A DNA stretch of 64,000 nt from an uncultured Oscillospiraceae bacterium (GTDB lineage: Bacteria > Bacillota > Clostridia > Oscillospirales > Ruminococcaceae): the NCBI GenBank assembly GCA_910589145.1, contig CAJUSD010000009.1, positions 1 through 64,000 of the forward strand. Direction: 5' to 3'. This document shows, in pieces, positions 49,873 to 58,093 of the stretch. The notes below the pieces were generated by a model. The model had not been told where the DNA came from and ran no database searches. It worked only from the letters and a program-made list of their open reading frames with translations. Both the position numbers and the translations under genes were made by a program. Position 1 is the stretch's first letter, and each line of letters starts with the position of its first letter.

Positions 49873-51255
49873 ATGGAGTCCCTCGACGAGATTTTCAACA
49901 AAGTATGTGAATACTGTATTGAGCACAAGCTAATTACACAAGTAGCCTATGCAACATGGCTGAATAATGTCATCCTTCAAAGTATGGAGGACAATTATTC
50001 AACGGCAATCCTCATCGTAAAATCAGAGTTTATAAAAGACTTAATTGAGCAGAAATTAAAGGATAAGCTGGCCATTGGCTTTGAAAACACGCTTGGTTTT
50101 TCGGTTGAGATACAGATTTATACAGACACAGGCAAAAGGATGCCCCACGAAGATAAGGGGTTTACAGCCAAGGGCGGCCTACTGAAAGACCTGCTTCCAG
50201 AAGAAGGCGAAGCATTGCCAGCACTGGCGGACGGCGAAGGGGAATATGAGTATACCTTTTCGACGTTTATTGTAGGACCGTCGAATAAATTTGCCCATGC
50301 TGCATCTATCGCAGTAGCCTCAAACCCAGCAAATACCTATAACCCCTTGTTCATTTATGGCGGTTCTGGTCTTGGTAAAACGCACCTTCTGTTAGCCATT
50401 GGTAACGAAATAGAACAGCGTCAGCCGGAAATGAACGTCATATATGCGAAAAGTGAAAACTTTACAAATGAACTGATTGACTCCATTGGCAAGGAAACAA
50501 TGAAAGAATTCCATGACAAGTACCGTATGGCAGATGTGTTACTGGTAGACGACATACAGTTTATTGGAGGAAAGGAAAGCACCCAGGAGGAATTTTTCCA
50601 TACGTTTAATACGCTGCATGAAGCCGGAAAGCAGATTGTATTGACATCTGACCGCCCGCCTAAGGAAATAAAAACACTGGAATATCGTTTAAGAACAAGG
50701 TTTGAAATGGGACTTTTGGCAGATATTCAGCCGCCGGACTTTGAAACGCGGGTAGCGATTATTCGGCGCAAGGCAGAACTATTGGATTTAACAATGCCTG
50801 ATGAAGTAGCAGATTATATTGCAAACCGTTTAAAAAACAATATCCGTCAGTTGGAAGGAACAGTAAAAAAACTGAAAGCTTTCCAGGCAGTTATGAGCAC
50901 TCCGGTAACGATTATGGCAGCCCAGAACGCCATACGGGACATACTCAATGACAATCAGCCAGTTCCTGTAACGGTAGAACGCATTATAGCGGAGGTTGCA
51001 AGAACCTGTTCGGTTACTCCGCAGGATATCCGTTCAACCAAACGTGCCGCCCAGATTTCATCGGCAAGGCAGGCAGCAGTATATATTGTGCGGGACATTA
51101 CCCAGATGTCAATGTCTGCAATCGGGGCAGAGTTTGGGGGGCGGGACCACTCAACAATTGTATATGCCATTCAACAGGTAGAGGCCAAAATGCAAAGCAA
51201 TCCCAAATATCGAGCAATGATTGAAGACATTATTAAAAATATCCGGGATAGCTGA
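49873..51255 (+). CDS. dnaA: Chromosomal replication initiator DnaA
   Basis: A 460-residue AAA+ initiator. Domain I (residues 1-85) is followed by a short acidic domain II. The ATPase domain has NPLFIYGGSGLGKTHLLLAI (Walker A) and VLLVDDIQFIGGKESTQEEF (Walker B). The C-terminal DNA-binding domain has the DnaA signature GAEFGGRDHSTIVYAIQQVE. It melts oriC. Start ATG 49873 with CGGAGGAAG upstream. A terminator follows. Confidence 0.98.
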   Translation: MESLDEIFNKVCEYCIEHKLITQVAYATWLNNVILQSMEDNYSTAILIVKSEFIKDLIEQKLKDKLAIGFENTLGFSVEIQIYTDTGKRMPHEDKGFTAKGGLLKDLLPEEGEALPALADGEGEYEYTFSTFIVGPSNKFAHAASIAVASNPANTYNPLFIYGGSGLGKTHLLLAIGNEIEQRQPEMNVIYAKSENFTNELIDSIGKETMKEFHDKYRMADVLLVDDIQFIGGKESTQEEFFHTFNTLHEAGKQIVLTSDRPPKEIKTLEYRLRTRFEMGLLADIQPPDFETRVAIIRRKAELLDLTMPDEVADYIANRLKNNIRQLEGTVKKLKAFQAVMSTPVTIMAAQNAIRDILNDNQPVPVTVERIIAEVARTCSVTPQDIRSTKRAAQISSARQAAVYIVRDITQMSMSAIGAEFGGRDHSTIVYAIQQVEAKMQSNPKYRAMIEDIIKNIRDS

Positions 51256-51266
51256 AAGTAAAAAAC

Positions 51267-51298
51267 AAAAAGGGAAGGGATATATCCCTTCCCTTTTT
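51267..51298 (+). terminator. dnaA terminator
   Basis: Perfect self-complementary AAAAAGGGAAGGGA TATA TCCCTTCCCTTTTT. It means dnaN is mainly transcribed from its own promoter. Confidence 0.85.
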
Positions 51299-51927
51299 AC
51301 GAGCGTTTTATCCATATTAAAAAGCAGTAGGGATTCTGTGAATATTTATTTGTTAAATAAGGGGAATATTGAAATCAATTTCCTTTAACGATTAAATCCT
51401 GCGTCTATTTACTTTGAAGTTGAAACATTATACCAACTTTCCCCTTCCACCATTTTCACAAAGCTTAAAAAACCTTTTTAGATTGCTTTCCTTTTTCCTC
51501 TGTTTCCTCCACTTTTTATAAACTTTAAACGTTGCTTTTCTGTGAAATTCAGAATAGCAACAGCATCTTTCCACAAGCTCAACAAATTATCGAAAGACGC
51601 AAGTTTATAATTCCAAAGCATTTTTATAGCAGCTAAGCGGTTTTTAGTTGCTTTTCACAATTTAACCGCCCCTAATACTAATACTAAAATAGATTCTTTT
51701 TATTTCTATCTATTTATATCCTGCTTATTCGCAAGATTTGATTTGAAACCTTGCATCACTTTTTGGCTGTTAGGGTTTTGCGTTATGGTAGCACACGCTT
51801 CGCACAATGAAAGAAAAATTTCTTTTCGTTCTGATATAATACGAGAATACTTGCATTCTTTTTTTGAGAATTCTCAAAACGTGTCTGGAAAACATCAAAA
51901 ATCATCCTTTATCCTATCATCCAAACT
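51299..51927. other. AT-rich dnaA-dnaN gap, possible second part of oriC
   Basis: No gene recognised. The region is AT-rich. It contains TTATCCATA (51308-51316) and several weak DnaA-box-like TTTTCACA words. Bipartite origins flank dnaA in some Firmicutes; the evidence here is thin. Confidence 0.4.
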
Positions 51928-51956
51928 TTGACGTAAAAGCAAAAATATGTTATAAT
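51928..51956 (+). promoter_or_regulatory. dnaN promoter
   Basis: TTGACG (51928-51933), 17 bases, TATAAT (51951-51956), about 25 bases before the dnaN start. Confidence 0.7.
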
Positions 51957-51980
51957 GTTATAACTAAGAGGTGAACGGAA

Positions 51981-53084
51981 ATGAAAGTAATTTGTAAAAA
52001 GGATACACTGGTACAGGCTGTCACAAATGTCTCAAGAGCAGTCAGCAATAAATCCACAATTCCAGCTTTAGAAGGAATTTTATTACAGACTACCCAAAAC
52101 GGGCTGTATATTGCTGGATATGATCTTAATCTAGGAATAACAACGGAAATTGAGGCCCGTGTTGAAGAGCCAGGCGGGGCGGTTTTGTCTGCGAAGTTTT
52201 TTTCAGATGCCACTCGTCGTATGCCTGCTGATGAAATTATGATTACTTGTGATGAAAAACAATTGACGCAAATTTCCAGCGGCTCATCTCAGTTTACAGT
52301 GCTTTCTATCAGTGCAGCAGATTACCCGGAACTTCCCGCAATCCCCAAGGACCAAGTTCTTACACTTGAAAAAGAACTATTGCGGAACATGATAGATCAG
52401 ACAATTTTTGCTGTTGCTACTGGGGATACAAAACCTGTACATACAGGTTCTTTATTTGACATAGCATCTGGAGTGTTGACAGTTGTATCTGTAGATGGCT
52501 ATCGGCTTGCTCTGCGCAGGGAAAAAATTCAGGCTGACCAAGATTTTAAATTTATTGTTCCAGGTAAAACCCTTATGGAAGTATCTCGATTGATAGGTTC
52601 TGGCGATGGTCAAGCTATGGTGCATTTGGCACAACGGCATATTGTATTTGAGGTTAACGGTTATTTTGTTATCTCCCGATTACTGGAAGGCGATTTCCTG
52701 GACTACAATGCATCCATTCCCAAAAACCATAATTTGGAAGTCGCTATAGGTGTTCGTCCCTTAGTAGAAAGCATTGAACGTGCTGCCCTTTTGATATCGG
52801 AACGGATGAAAAGCCCACTTCGTGTAAAAATTGATGAGGGGAAAATTGCAGTTTCCTGTGAGACGTCTATGGGAAAGGTATACGATGAAGTAGCCTGCAC
52901 TGTAGAGGGCGCAGGCGTTCAAATGGGATTTAATCATAAATATCTTCTTGATGCCCTCCGCAACAGTGGATGCGACGAGGTAAAAATTCAGATAGGCGGA
53001 CCTCTGCTCCCAATCAAAGTGGTTCCCAAGGAAGGGGATACATTTTTATTTTTGGTGCTCCCAGTGAGAATTCGTAACGAATAA
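51981..53084 (+). CDS. dnaN: DNA polymerase III beta subunit (sliding clamp)
   Basis: The 367-residue protein has the three-domain beta-clamp pattern: VTNVSRAVSNKSTIPALEGI at the start, QTIFAVATGDTKPVHTGSLF and GVLTVVSVDGYRLALRR in domain 2, and the C-terminal LPIKVVPKEGDTFLFLVLPV with its usual VLPVR end. It tethers polymerase to DNA. Own promoter; AGAGGTG before the ATG. The S4 gene follows after 11 bases. Confidence 0.97.
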   Translation: MKVICKKDTLVQAVTNVSRAVSNKSTIPALEGILLQTTQNGLYIAGYDLNLGITTEIEARVEEPGGAVLSAKFFSDATRRMPADEIMITCDEKQLTQISSGSSQFTVLSISAADYPELPAIPKDQVLTLEKELLRNMIDQTIFAVATGDTKPVHTGSLFDIASGVLTVVSVDGYRLALRREKIQADQDFKFIVPGKTLMEVSRLIGSGDGQAMVHLAQRHIVFEVNGYFVISRLLEGDFLDYNASIPKNHNLEVAIGVRPLVESIERAALLISERMKSPLRVKIDEGKIAVSCETSMGKVYDEVACTVEGAGVQMGFNHKYLLDALRNSGCDEVKIQIGGPLLPIKVVPKEGDTFLFLVLPVRIRNE

Positions 53085-53095
53085 GAGGTGGTTTT

Positions 53096-53326
53096 ATGCC
53101 GGAGAAGGTATTTATAACAACAGAATATATTAAACTGGATCAATTTCTGAAATTTTCCGGCCTGGCCCCAACAGGAGGAGAAGCAAAAGAACTAATTCAA
53201 TCTGGAAATGTACTTGTAAATGGAGAACCGTGTCAAATGCGGGGGAAAAAGCTTCATCCTGGGGACAAAGTAGAATCAAAGGGAAAAGGTTACGAGGTGG
53301 CGGCGGGTGGAAATCAGCCGAATTGA
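53096..53326 (+). CDS. S4-domain RNA-binding protein (YaaA/RlbA type)
   Basis: A 76-residue protein consisting of one S4 domain: IKLDQFLKFSGLAPTGGEAK, ELIQSGNVLVNGEPCQMRGK and KLHPGDKVESKGKG. This small gene stands between dnaN and recF in most Firmicutes and is thought to act in ribosome assembly. It overlaps recF by 20 bases. Confidence 0.92.
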   Translation: MPEKVFITTEYIKLDQFLKFSGLAPTGGEAKELIQSGNVLVNGEPCQMRGKKLHPGDKVESKGKGYEVAAGGNQPN

Positions 53327-54443
53327 GGCAGAAAATTATCGAAATATTAAAAAAATGGAATTAATTCCCTCTCCTGGGGTAAATATAATCTATGGAGACA
53401 ATGGGCAGGGGAAAACGAACTTAATAGAAGCAATTTGGCTGTTTACAGGGGCAAGAAGTTTCCGCAGTTCAAAAGAAAACGATTTAATCTGCTTTGGAGA
53501 AAACGCATTAAAGCTGTCCATATCCTTTACCAAGGAAGAACGGGAACAAAGCGCTTCTATTTATTTACCGCGCAAAGGGAAAAAACAATTCCAGCTAAAT
53601 TATGTCGATCTTCCCAGCCAAACATCACTGACAGGGGAAGTATATGCAGTTGTTTTTTCACCAGCGCATCTTTCGCTGGTACAGGATGGGCCAGAGGTCC
53701 GCCGGCGTTTTCTGGATACTGCAATCTGTCAACTCATGCCGCGGTATGTAGATATTTTAGGTCGGTATAATCGTGTACTGCATCAACGTAACGCCTTATT
53801 AAAGGGATTGCGCCAGGACAGAGGATATTCCCCTCAAGGCACAGAGGTTATATTGGGGGTTTTTGACGAAGCTTTATCGCGTTTAGCTGCATCTATCATT
53901 CGTGCTAGACGCAAGTATGTCGAACGTCTGAAGAAAGCAGCAAGCCAAATTTATGAAGGAATTTCCAGTCAAAGTGAAACTATGGGGCTGGAGTATCGGA
54001 AAGGAACTGACCAGGATCAGGAAATTTCCCCACAGAATATTTTGGATCAGCTCCAGCAAGGCCGAGAAGCTGATATTGCCGCTGCTGCAACCCTTATTGG
54101 CCCCCATAGGGATGATCTGTCGATTTTAGTTGGAGGGCTGGATGCCCGGTCATTTGGTTCCCAGGGACAAAAAAGAAGCTGTGTTTTATCTTTAAAGCTT
54201 GCCGAGAGTGCAATTATAGAGGAAACAACAGGACAGCGTCCCATTGTTTTGTTAGATGACGTAATGAGTGAACTGGATGCCTCCAGGCGAGATTATCTGC
54301 TCAACTCCCTTATGGGAAAACAAGTATTTATTACCTGTTGTGACACCGCCTATTTTCATTCACTGAAAAATGGAAAATGCTTTCATATTGCCAGCGGTTC
54401 CCTGGACGTTGACATTCTGGAATTTGGAAAGGGAGCGTGGTAG
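53307..54443 (+). CDS. recF: DNA replication and repair protein RecF
   Basis: A 378-residue SMC-like ATPase that helps load RecA at gaps. Walker A VNIIYGDNGQGKTNLIEAIW (about 25-44), FRSSKENDLICFG, signature motif SFGSQGQKRSCVLSLKLAES and Walker B RPIVLLDDVMSELDASRR. GTG start with GAGGTGG upstream, inside the S4 gene. The stop is one base before remB. Confidence 0.96.
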   Translation: MEISRIEAENYRNIKKMELIPSPGVNIIYGDNGQGKTNLIEAIWLFTGARSFRSSKENDLICFGENALKLSISFTKEEREQSASIYLPRKGKKQFQLNYVDLPSQTSLTGEVYAVVFSPAHLSLVQDGPEVRRRFLDTAICQLMPRYVDILGRYNRVLHQRNALLKGLRQDRGYSPQGTEVILGVFDEALSRLAASIIRARRKYVERLKKAASQIYEGISSQSETMGLEYRKGTDQDQEISPQNILDQLQQGREADIAAAATLIGPHRDDLSILVGGLDARSFGSQGQKRSCVLSLKLAESAIIEETTGQRPIVLLDDVMSELDASRRDYLLNSLMGKQVFITCCDTAYFHSLKNGKCFHIASGSLDVDILEFGKGAW

Positions 54444-54444
54444 G

Positions 54445-54720
54445 ATGTATCTGCATTTGGGACAGTATACTGTGGTGCATACAAGGGATATTGTCGGGAT
54501 TTTTGACATTGATAATTCCTCAGTTTCACGATCTACAAAGGATTATTTGACCCAGGCACAGAAACGGGGCTGGGTGGTTAATGTTTCAGAGGAAATTCCT
54601 AAATCGTTTGTAGTCTGCCGGGATGGAAAGGGGGAAATAAAAGTGTATATTTCACAGATTTCCTCATCAACGCTTAAAAAACGGACAGGATTTATAGACG
54701 GATTGTCAAAACGGCCGTAA
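54445..54720 (+). CDS. remB: RemB/DUF370-like extracellular matrix regulator
   Basis: A 91-residue protein: MYLHLGQYTVVHTRDIVGIF, then DIDNSSVSRSTKDYLTQAQK and an ending SSSTLKKRTGFID. This is the YaaB/RemB family found between recF and gyrB in Firmicutes; the related RemA is a DNA-binding regulator of matrix and osmotic genes. Its ATG lies one base after the recF stop, within the same operon. Confidence 0.9.
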   Translation: MYLHLGQYTVVHTRDIVGIFDIDNSSVSRSTKDYLTQAQKRGWVVNVSEEIPKSFVVCRDGKGEIKVYISQISSSTLKKRTGFIDGLSKRP

Positions 54721-54825
54721 AAATAAAACCATATTAGTATAAAATGTCCCCTTTGATATATGGGGATTTTATATAAAACAGAATATACGAAAGAAACAGC
54801 ATATTACGTTGGAGGTAATAATACA

Positions 54826-56757
54826 GTGGAAAATACTCCTTCCATAAACGAATACGGCGGCGATCAAATTCAGGTCCTAGAGGGCCTGGAGGCAGTAAGA
54901 AAACGCCCGGGAATGTATATTGGTTCTACCGGTTTAAGCGGACTGCACCATCTGGTATATGAAATTGTAGACAACGCCATTGACGAAGCGCTGGCCGGCG
55001 TGTGCAACCATATTGAAGTAGAAATTCTGCCAGACAATATCATCCGTGTCACAGATAACGGACGCGGTATTCCAGTGGGGATTCAGCATAAAATGGGAAT
55101 TCCGGCTGTTACAGTTGTATTTACAGTTCTTCATGCAGGTGGAAAATTTGGTGGGGGCGGATATAAGGTTTCCGGCGGTCTTCATGGGGTTGGTGCGTCT
55201 GTTGTCAATGCCCTTTCGGAGTGGCTGGAGGTAGAAGTCCGCGACGGGAGCCACCGATATTATCAACGTTTTGAAAGGGGCCCGGAAACCTGTGATCTAA
55301 AGGTAATCGGTGATACCGATATTACCGGCAGCGTTATTACTTTTAAAGCCGATAAAGAAATTTTTGAAGATGTAAATTATGATTATGATGTTCTGCTGAC
55401 CCGTCTAAGGGAGCAGGCGTTCTTAAATGCAGGGGTTCGCATTACTTTTACCGATCACCGCGGAGAAAACCCTGTAGTAAATTCCTTTTGTTATGACGGC
55501 GGCATTAGAAGTTTTGTGGAGTATCTTCATGAAGTAAAGGAAATTCTCCATGAGGACGTTATCTATATGAGCGATTCAGATGCCGACGGGAAAAGTTCTG
55601 TGGAAGTGGCGATGCAGTACAATACCGGCTACAACGAGGTCATGTATTCCTTTGCCAACAATATTAAAACGCCGGAAGGCGGAACCCATGAGGAAGGGTT
55701 CAAGCGGGCCATGACCAGGGCGTTTAACGATTACTGCCGGAAAAATGGGATTTTAAAAGAGGCTGACAAAAATCTGACTGGGGACGATGTGCGGGAAGGA
55801 TTAACCGCAGTTATTTCCGTTAAAATGACCGACCCGCAGTTTGAAGGACAAACAAAAGCCAAACTGGGGAATTCGGAGATTCGTCCGCTTGTGGAAGGTA
55901 TGGTATATGATAAGCTTTCCACTTACTTTGAAGAAAATCCTGCTTCTGCCCGGCAGATTATGGATAAATCCATGTCTGCCGCCCGTGCCAGAGAAGCTGC
56001 AAAACGCGCTAGGGATCTGACCAGACGAAAATCAGCTCTGGAAACTGCTTCCCTTCCTGGTAAACTGGCGGACTGCACAGAGCGGGATATGGAACTCACT
56101 GAAATATACATCGTCGAGGGAGATTCTGCGGGTGGCAGCGCGAAAAACGGACGAGACCGCCGGTTCCAGGCAATCCTTCCTCTATGGGGTAAAATGCTCA
56201 ATGTGGAAAAGGCCAGACTGGACCGCGTATATGGCAATGACAAGCTTATGCCAGTTATAACGGCTCTAGGCTGTGGAATTGGCGACGAGATGGATCTGTC
56301 CAAGCTCCGCTATGGCAAGGTCATTATTATGGCGGATGCTGATGTTGACGGCTCCCATATCCGCACGCTGCTTTTGACCTTCTTTTTCCGGTTTATGCGT
56401 CCGCTCTTAGAGGCGGGACATATTTATATTGCACAACCTCCATTGTTCCGTATCAGCCGCGGGAAACAGGTGCGTTATGCTTATTCGGAACCGGAACGTG
56501 ACCGCTACATTAAAGAACTTTACCCAGAGGAAAATGCTAAGAGCGATGTCCAGCGTTACAAAGGCTTGGGAGAAATGGATCCCGAACAGCTTTGGGAAAC
56601 GACAATGGACCCTGCTAACCGTATTATCCTGAAAGTTGAAATGGAGGACGCTGCCAGGGCAGATCAGATTTTTACCATTTTGATGGGTGATAAGGTTCAG
56701 CCACGGCGTGAATTTATTGAACAGAACGCCAAATTTGTCCAGAATTTGGACGTTTGA
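54826..56757 (+). CDS. gyrB: DNA gyrase subunit B
   Basis: A GyrB of about 643 residues. The GHKL ATPase has VYEIVDNAIDEALAG, VTDNGRGIPVGIQ and GGYKVSGGLHGVGASVVNAL. The transducer and Toprim domain follow with YIVEGDSAGGSAKNGRDRR and MADADVDGSHIRTLLL. It ends with RREFIEQNAKFVQNLDV. GTG 54826 has GGAGG ten bases upstream; the frame extends to ATG 54760 without a good signal. It supplies ATP-driven negative supercoiling with GyrA. Confidence 0.96.
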   Translation: MENTPSINEYGGDQIQVLEGLEAVRKRPGMYIGSTGLSGLHHLVYEIVDNAIDEALAGVCNHIEVEILPDNIIRVTDNGRGIPVGIQHKMGIPAVTVVFTVLHAGGKFGGGGYKVSGGLHGVGASVVNALSEWLEVEVRDGSHRYYQRFERGPETCDLKVIGDTDITGSVITFKADKEIFEDVNYDYDVLLTRLREQAFLNAGVRITFTDHRGENPVVNSFCYDGGIRSFVEYLHEVKEILHEDVIYMSDSDADGKSSVEVAMQYNTGYNEVMYSFANNIKTPEGGTHEEGFKRAMTRAFNDYCRKNGILKEADKNLTGDDVREGLTAVISVKMTDPQFEGQTKAKLGNSEIRPLVEGMVYDKLSTYFEENPASARQIMDKSMSAARAREAAKRARDLTRRKSALETASLPGKLADCTERDMELTEIYIVEGDSAGGSAKNGRDRRFQAILPLWGKMLNVEKARLDRVYGNDKLMPVITALGCGIGDEMDLSKLRYGKVIIMADADVDGSHIRTLLLTFFFRFMRPLLEAGHIYIAQPPLFRISRGKQVRYAYSEPERDRYIKELYPEENAKSDVQRYKGLGEMDPEQLWETTMDPANRIILKVEMEDAARADQIFTILMGDKVQPRREFIEQNAKFVQNLDV

Positions 56758-56780
56758 CAGAAAGGCGGTGTCCTTCTCCT

Positions 56781-57362
56781 ATGGTTTCATCTGAAAAACC
56801 ATTACAGACTATTGAATACAACATCACCCTGGAACAATTTCTTGATTTTAATCGCTCTGTTGCAGAGGAAAACTATCATGCCCAGAAAAGGAAGTCTGTG
56901 GTGATGGGGTTTGTCGAAATCATTATAGGGATTCTCTTTATTATGGTTTTAATTGCACAGAAAAACGTTGTGGAGAATTTGACCCTTTTCCTGATTTTAG
57001 GGGCTTTGCTGGTATTATTTGGCGCGTATTCTGTGATTTTTTATAAGGTAGTTTTTCCGAAACAGCTTACGGCTTCTGCTACAAAACAGTACCAGAAAAG
57101 TGAATATTTACGGGGAAATATTTTGGTTCAATTTTATGGAGACCGGTTGTTTGAACAGTCCGGGACGTATTCAGATTCCATAGACTGGGAAAATACAGAG
57201 GGATTTCGGGAGACCCCTACCCTTCTGCAAGTTATGCTGAAGGATACCCGCTGTATTTTAATTCCGAAAACTCAGGTTCTTGGTCAGGTCAATGAATTAA
57301 AGGAGATGTTCCAGAAGATTTCTGAAGTTTACAACCTCCCATATAAAAAAGTGCAAGTTTAA
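56781..57362 (+). CDS. YcxB-like membrane protein 1
   Basis: A protein of about 193 residues. Short cytosolic N-terminus (IEYNITLEQFLDFNRS), two hydrophobic segments at about 45-65 (MGFVEIIIGILFIMVLIAQ) and 70-90 (LTLFLILGALLVLFGAYSVI), then a C-terminal domain (ILVQFYGDRLFEQSGTYSDS, YKKVQV end). This is the layout of the YcxB-like family (function unknown). It is inserted between gyrB and gyrA, 23 bases after gyrB, with the next gene being a relative. Start ATG 56781 chosen over TTG 56754. Confidence 0.7.
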   Translation: MVSSEKPLQTIEYNITLEQFLDFNRSVAEENYHAQKRKSVVMGFVEIIIGILFIMVLIAQKNVVENLTLFLILGALLVLFGAYSVIFYKVVFPKQLTASATKQYQKSEYLRGNILVQFYGDRLFEQSGTYSDSIDWENTEGFRETPTLLQVMLKDTRCILIPKTQVLGQVNELKEMFQKISEVYNLPYKKVQV

Positions 57363-57401
57363 CCTTCCCTTCTCTGCCTTCCCCGAAAGGAGTGAATCCC
57401 T

Positions 57402-57953
57402 ATGAGCCAGATGTCTGGTTTTCAGCCTTCCGGCCAACCTGTCTGCATACATTGCCGCAACAGTTCTGACGACTTGTACCATGGCCTGCTGCTTCAACAG
57501 AAAGCCCATGGTCAGGGTAAACGGATTTTTCAAATGGTTCTTGCCATAGTACTGGCGGTAGTGATGTTTGCATCCTGGCTTCGGGATCGGACCTATACCA
57601 TGGGTTTTGTGCTGGGGACAATATGCATTCTGCTTTTTTTGTCTATTCTGCTTTTGCCGGGATACATTATGAAGCATACTGCAATGATGCTTGCAGAAAA
57701 TTACCGTGAACTGGAGTTTCAAATTTTTGAGAACGGCGCGTTGGTTTTTGACGGTTTGGCGGCTGATGCTCTGCCATCCAGTGAAACGGCTGTATATGAA
57801 GATAATCAGATGTTTCTATTTGAAACAAAAGGCCAAAGGGTTTATCCAATTCCCAAAAGAATGGTAGAACCGCTTGATTTGAAAGTGTTAAAACAGTTTT
57901 TTAAAGAATATCCCTCTTTTTATCCCTTTATAGATGCAGAAATAAGCAGATAA
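57402..57953 (+). CDS. YcxB-like membrane protein 2
   Basis: A 183-residue protein with the same architecture as its neighbour: polar start, two membrane segments (IFQMVLAIVLAVVMFASWL; TMGFVLGTICILLFLSILLL) and a soluble C-terminal domain with LEFQIFENGALVFDGLAADA and VYPIPKRMVEPLDLKVLKQF. GAAAGGAG lies nine bases before the ATG. It is a diverged tandem duplicate or relative of the preceding gene. Function unknown. Confidence 0.7.
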   Translation: MSQMSGFQPSGQPVCIHCRNSSDDLYHGLLLQQKAHGQGKRIFQMVLAIVLAVVMFASWLRDRTYTMGFVLGTICILLFLSILLLPGYIMKHTAMMLAENYRELEFQIFENGALVFDGLAADALPSSETAVYEDNQMFLFETKGQRVYPIPKRMVEPLDLKVLKQFFKEYPSFYPFIDAEISR

Positions 57954-58093
57954 GTAATGGAGATTAATATTTGAAAGAATGAGTGGGTGGAAAGAAAGCG
58001 ATGTCCCCCACTGAAAAAGAACAGTCCACATAAAAATGTGTGCTTCTTACTACCGCAAGTGGATTGAAACAAACTAACTGCTGGAGGCGCAAT

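Noticed and set aside
58051..58072. ACCGCAAGTGGATTGAAAC resembles the end of a CRISPR repeat upstream of gyrA
   Set aside because: Only one copy exists, with no spacers and no cas genes; it is a chance resemblance.
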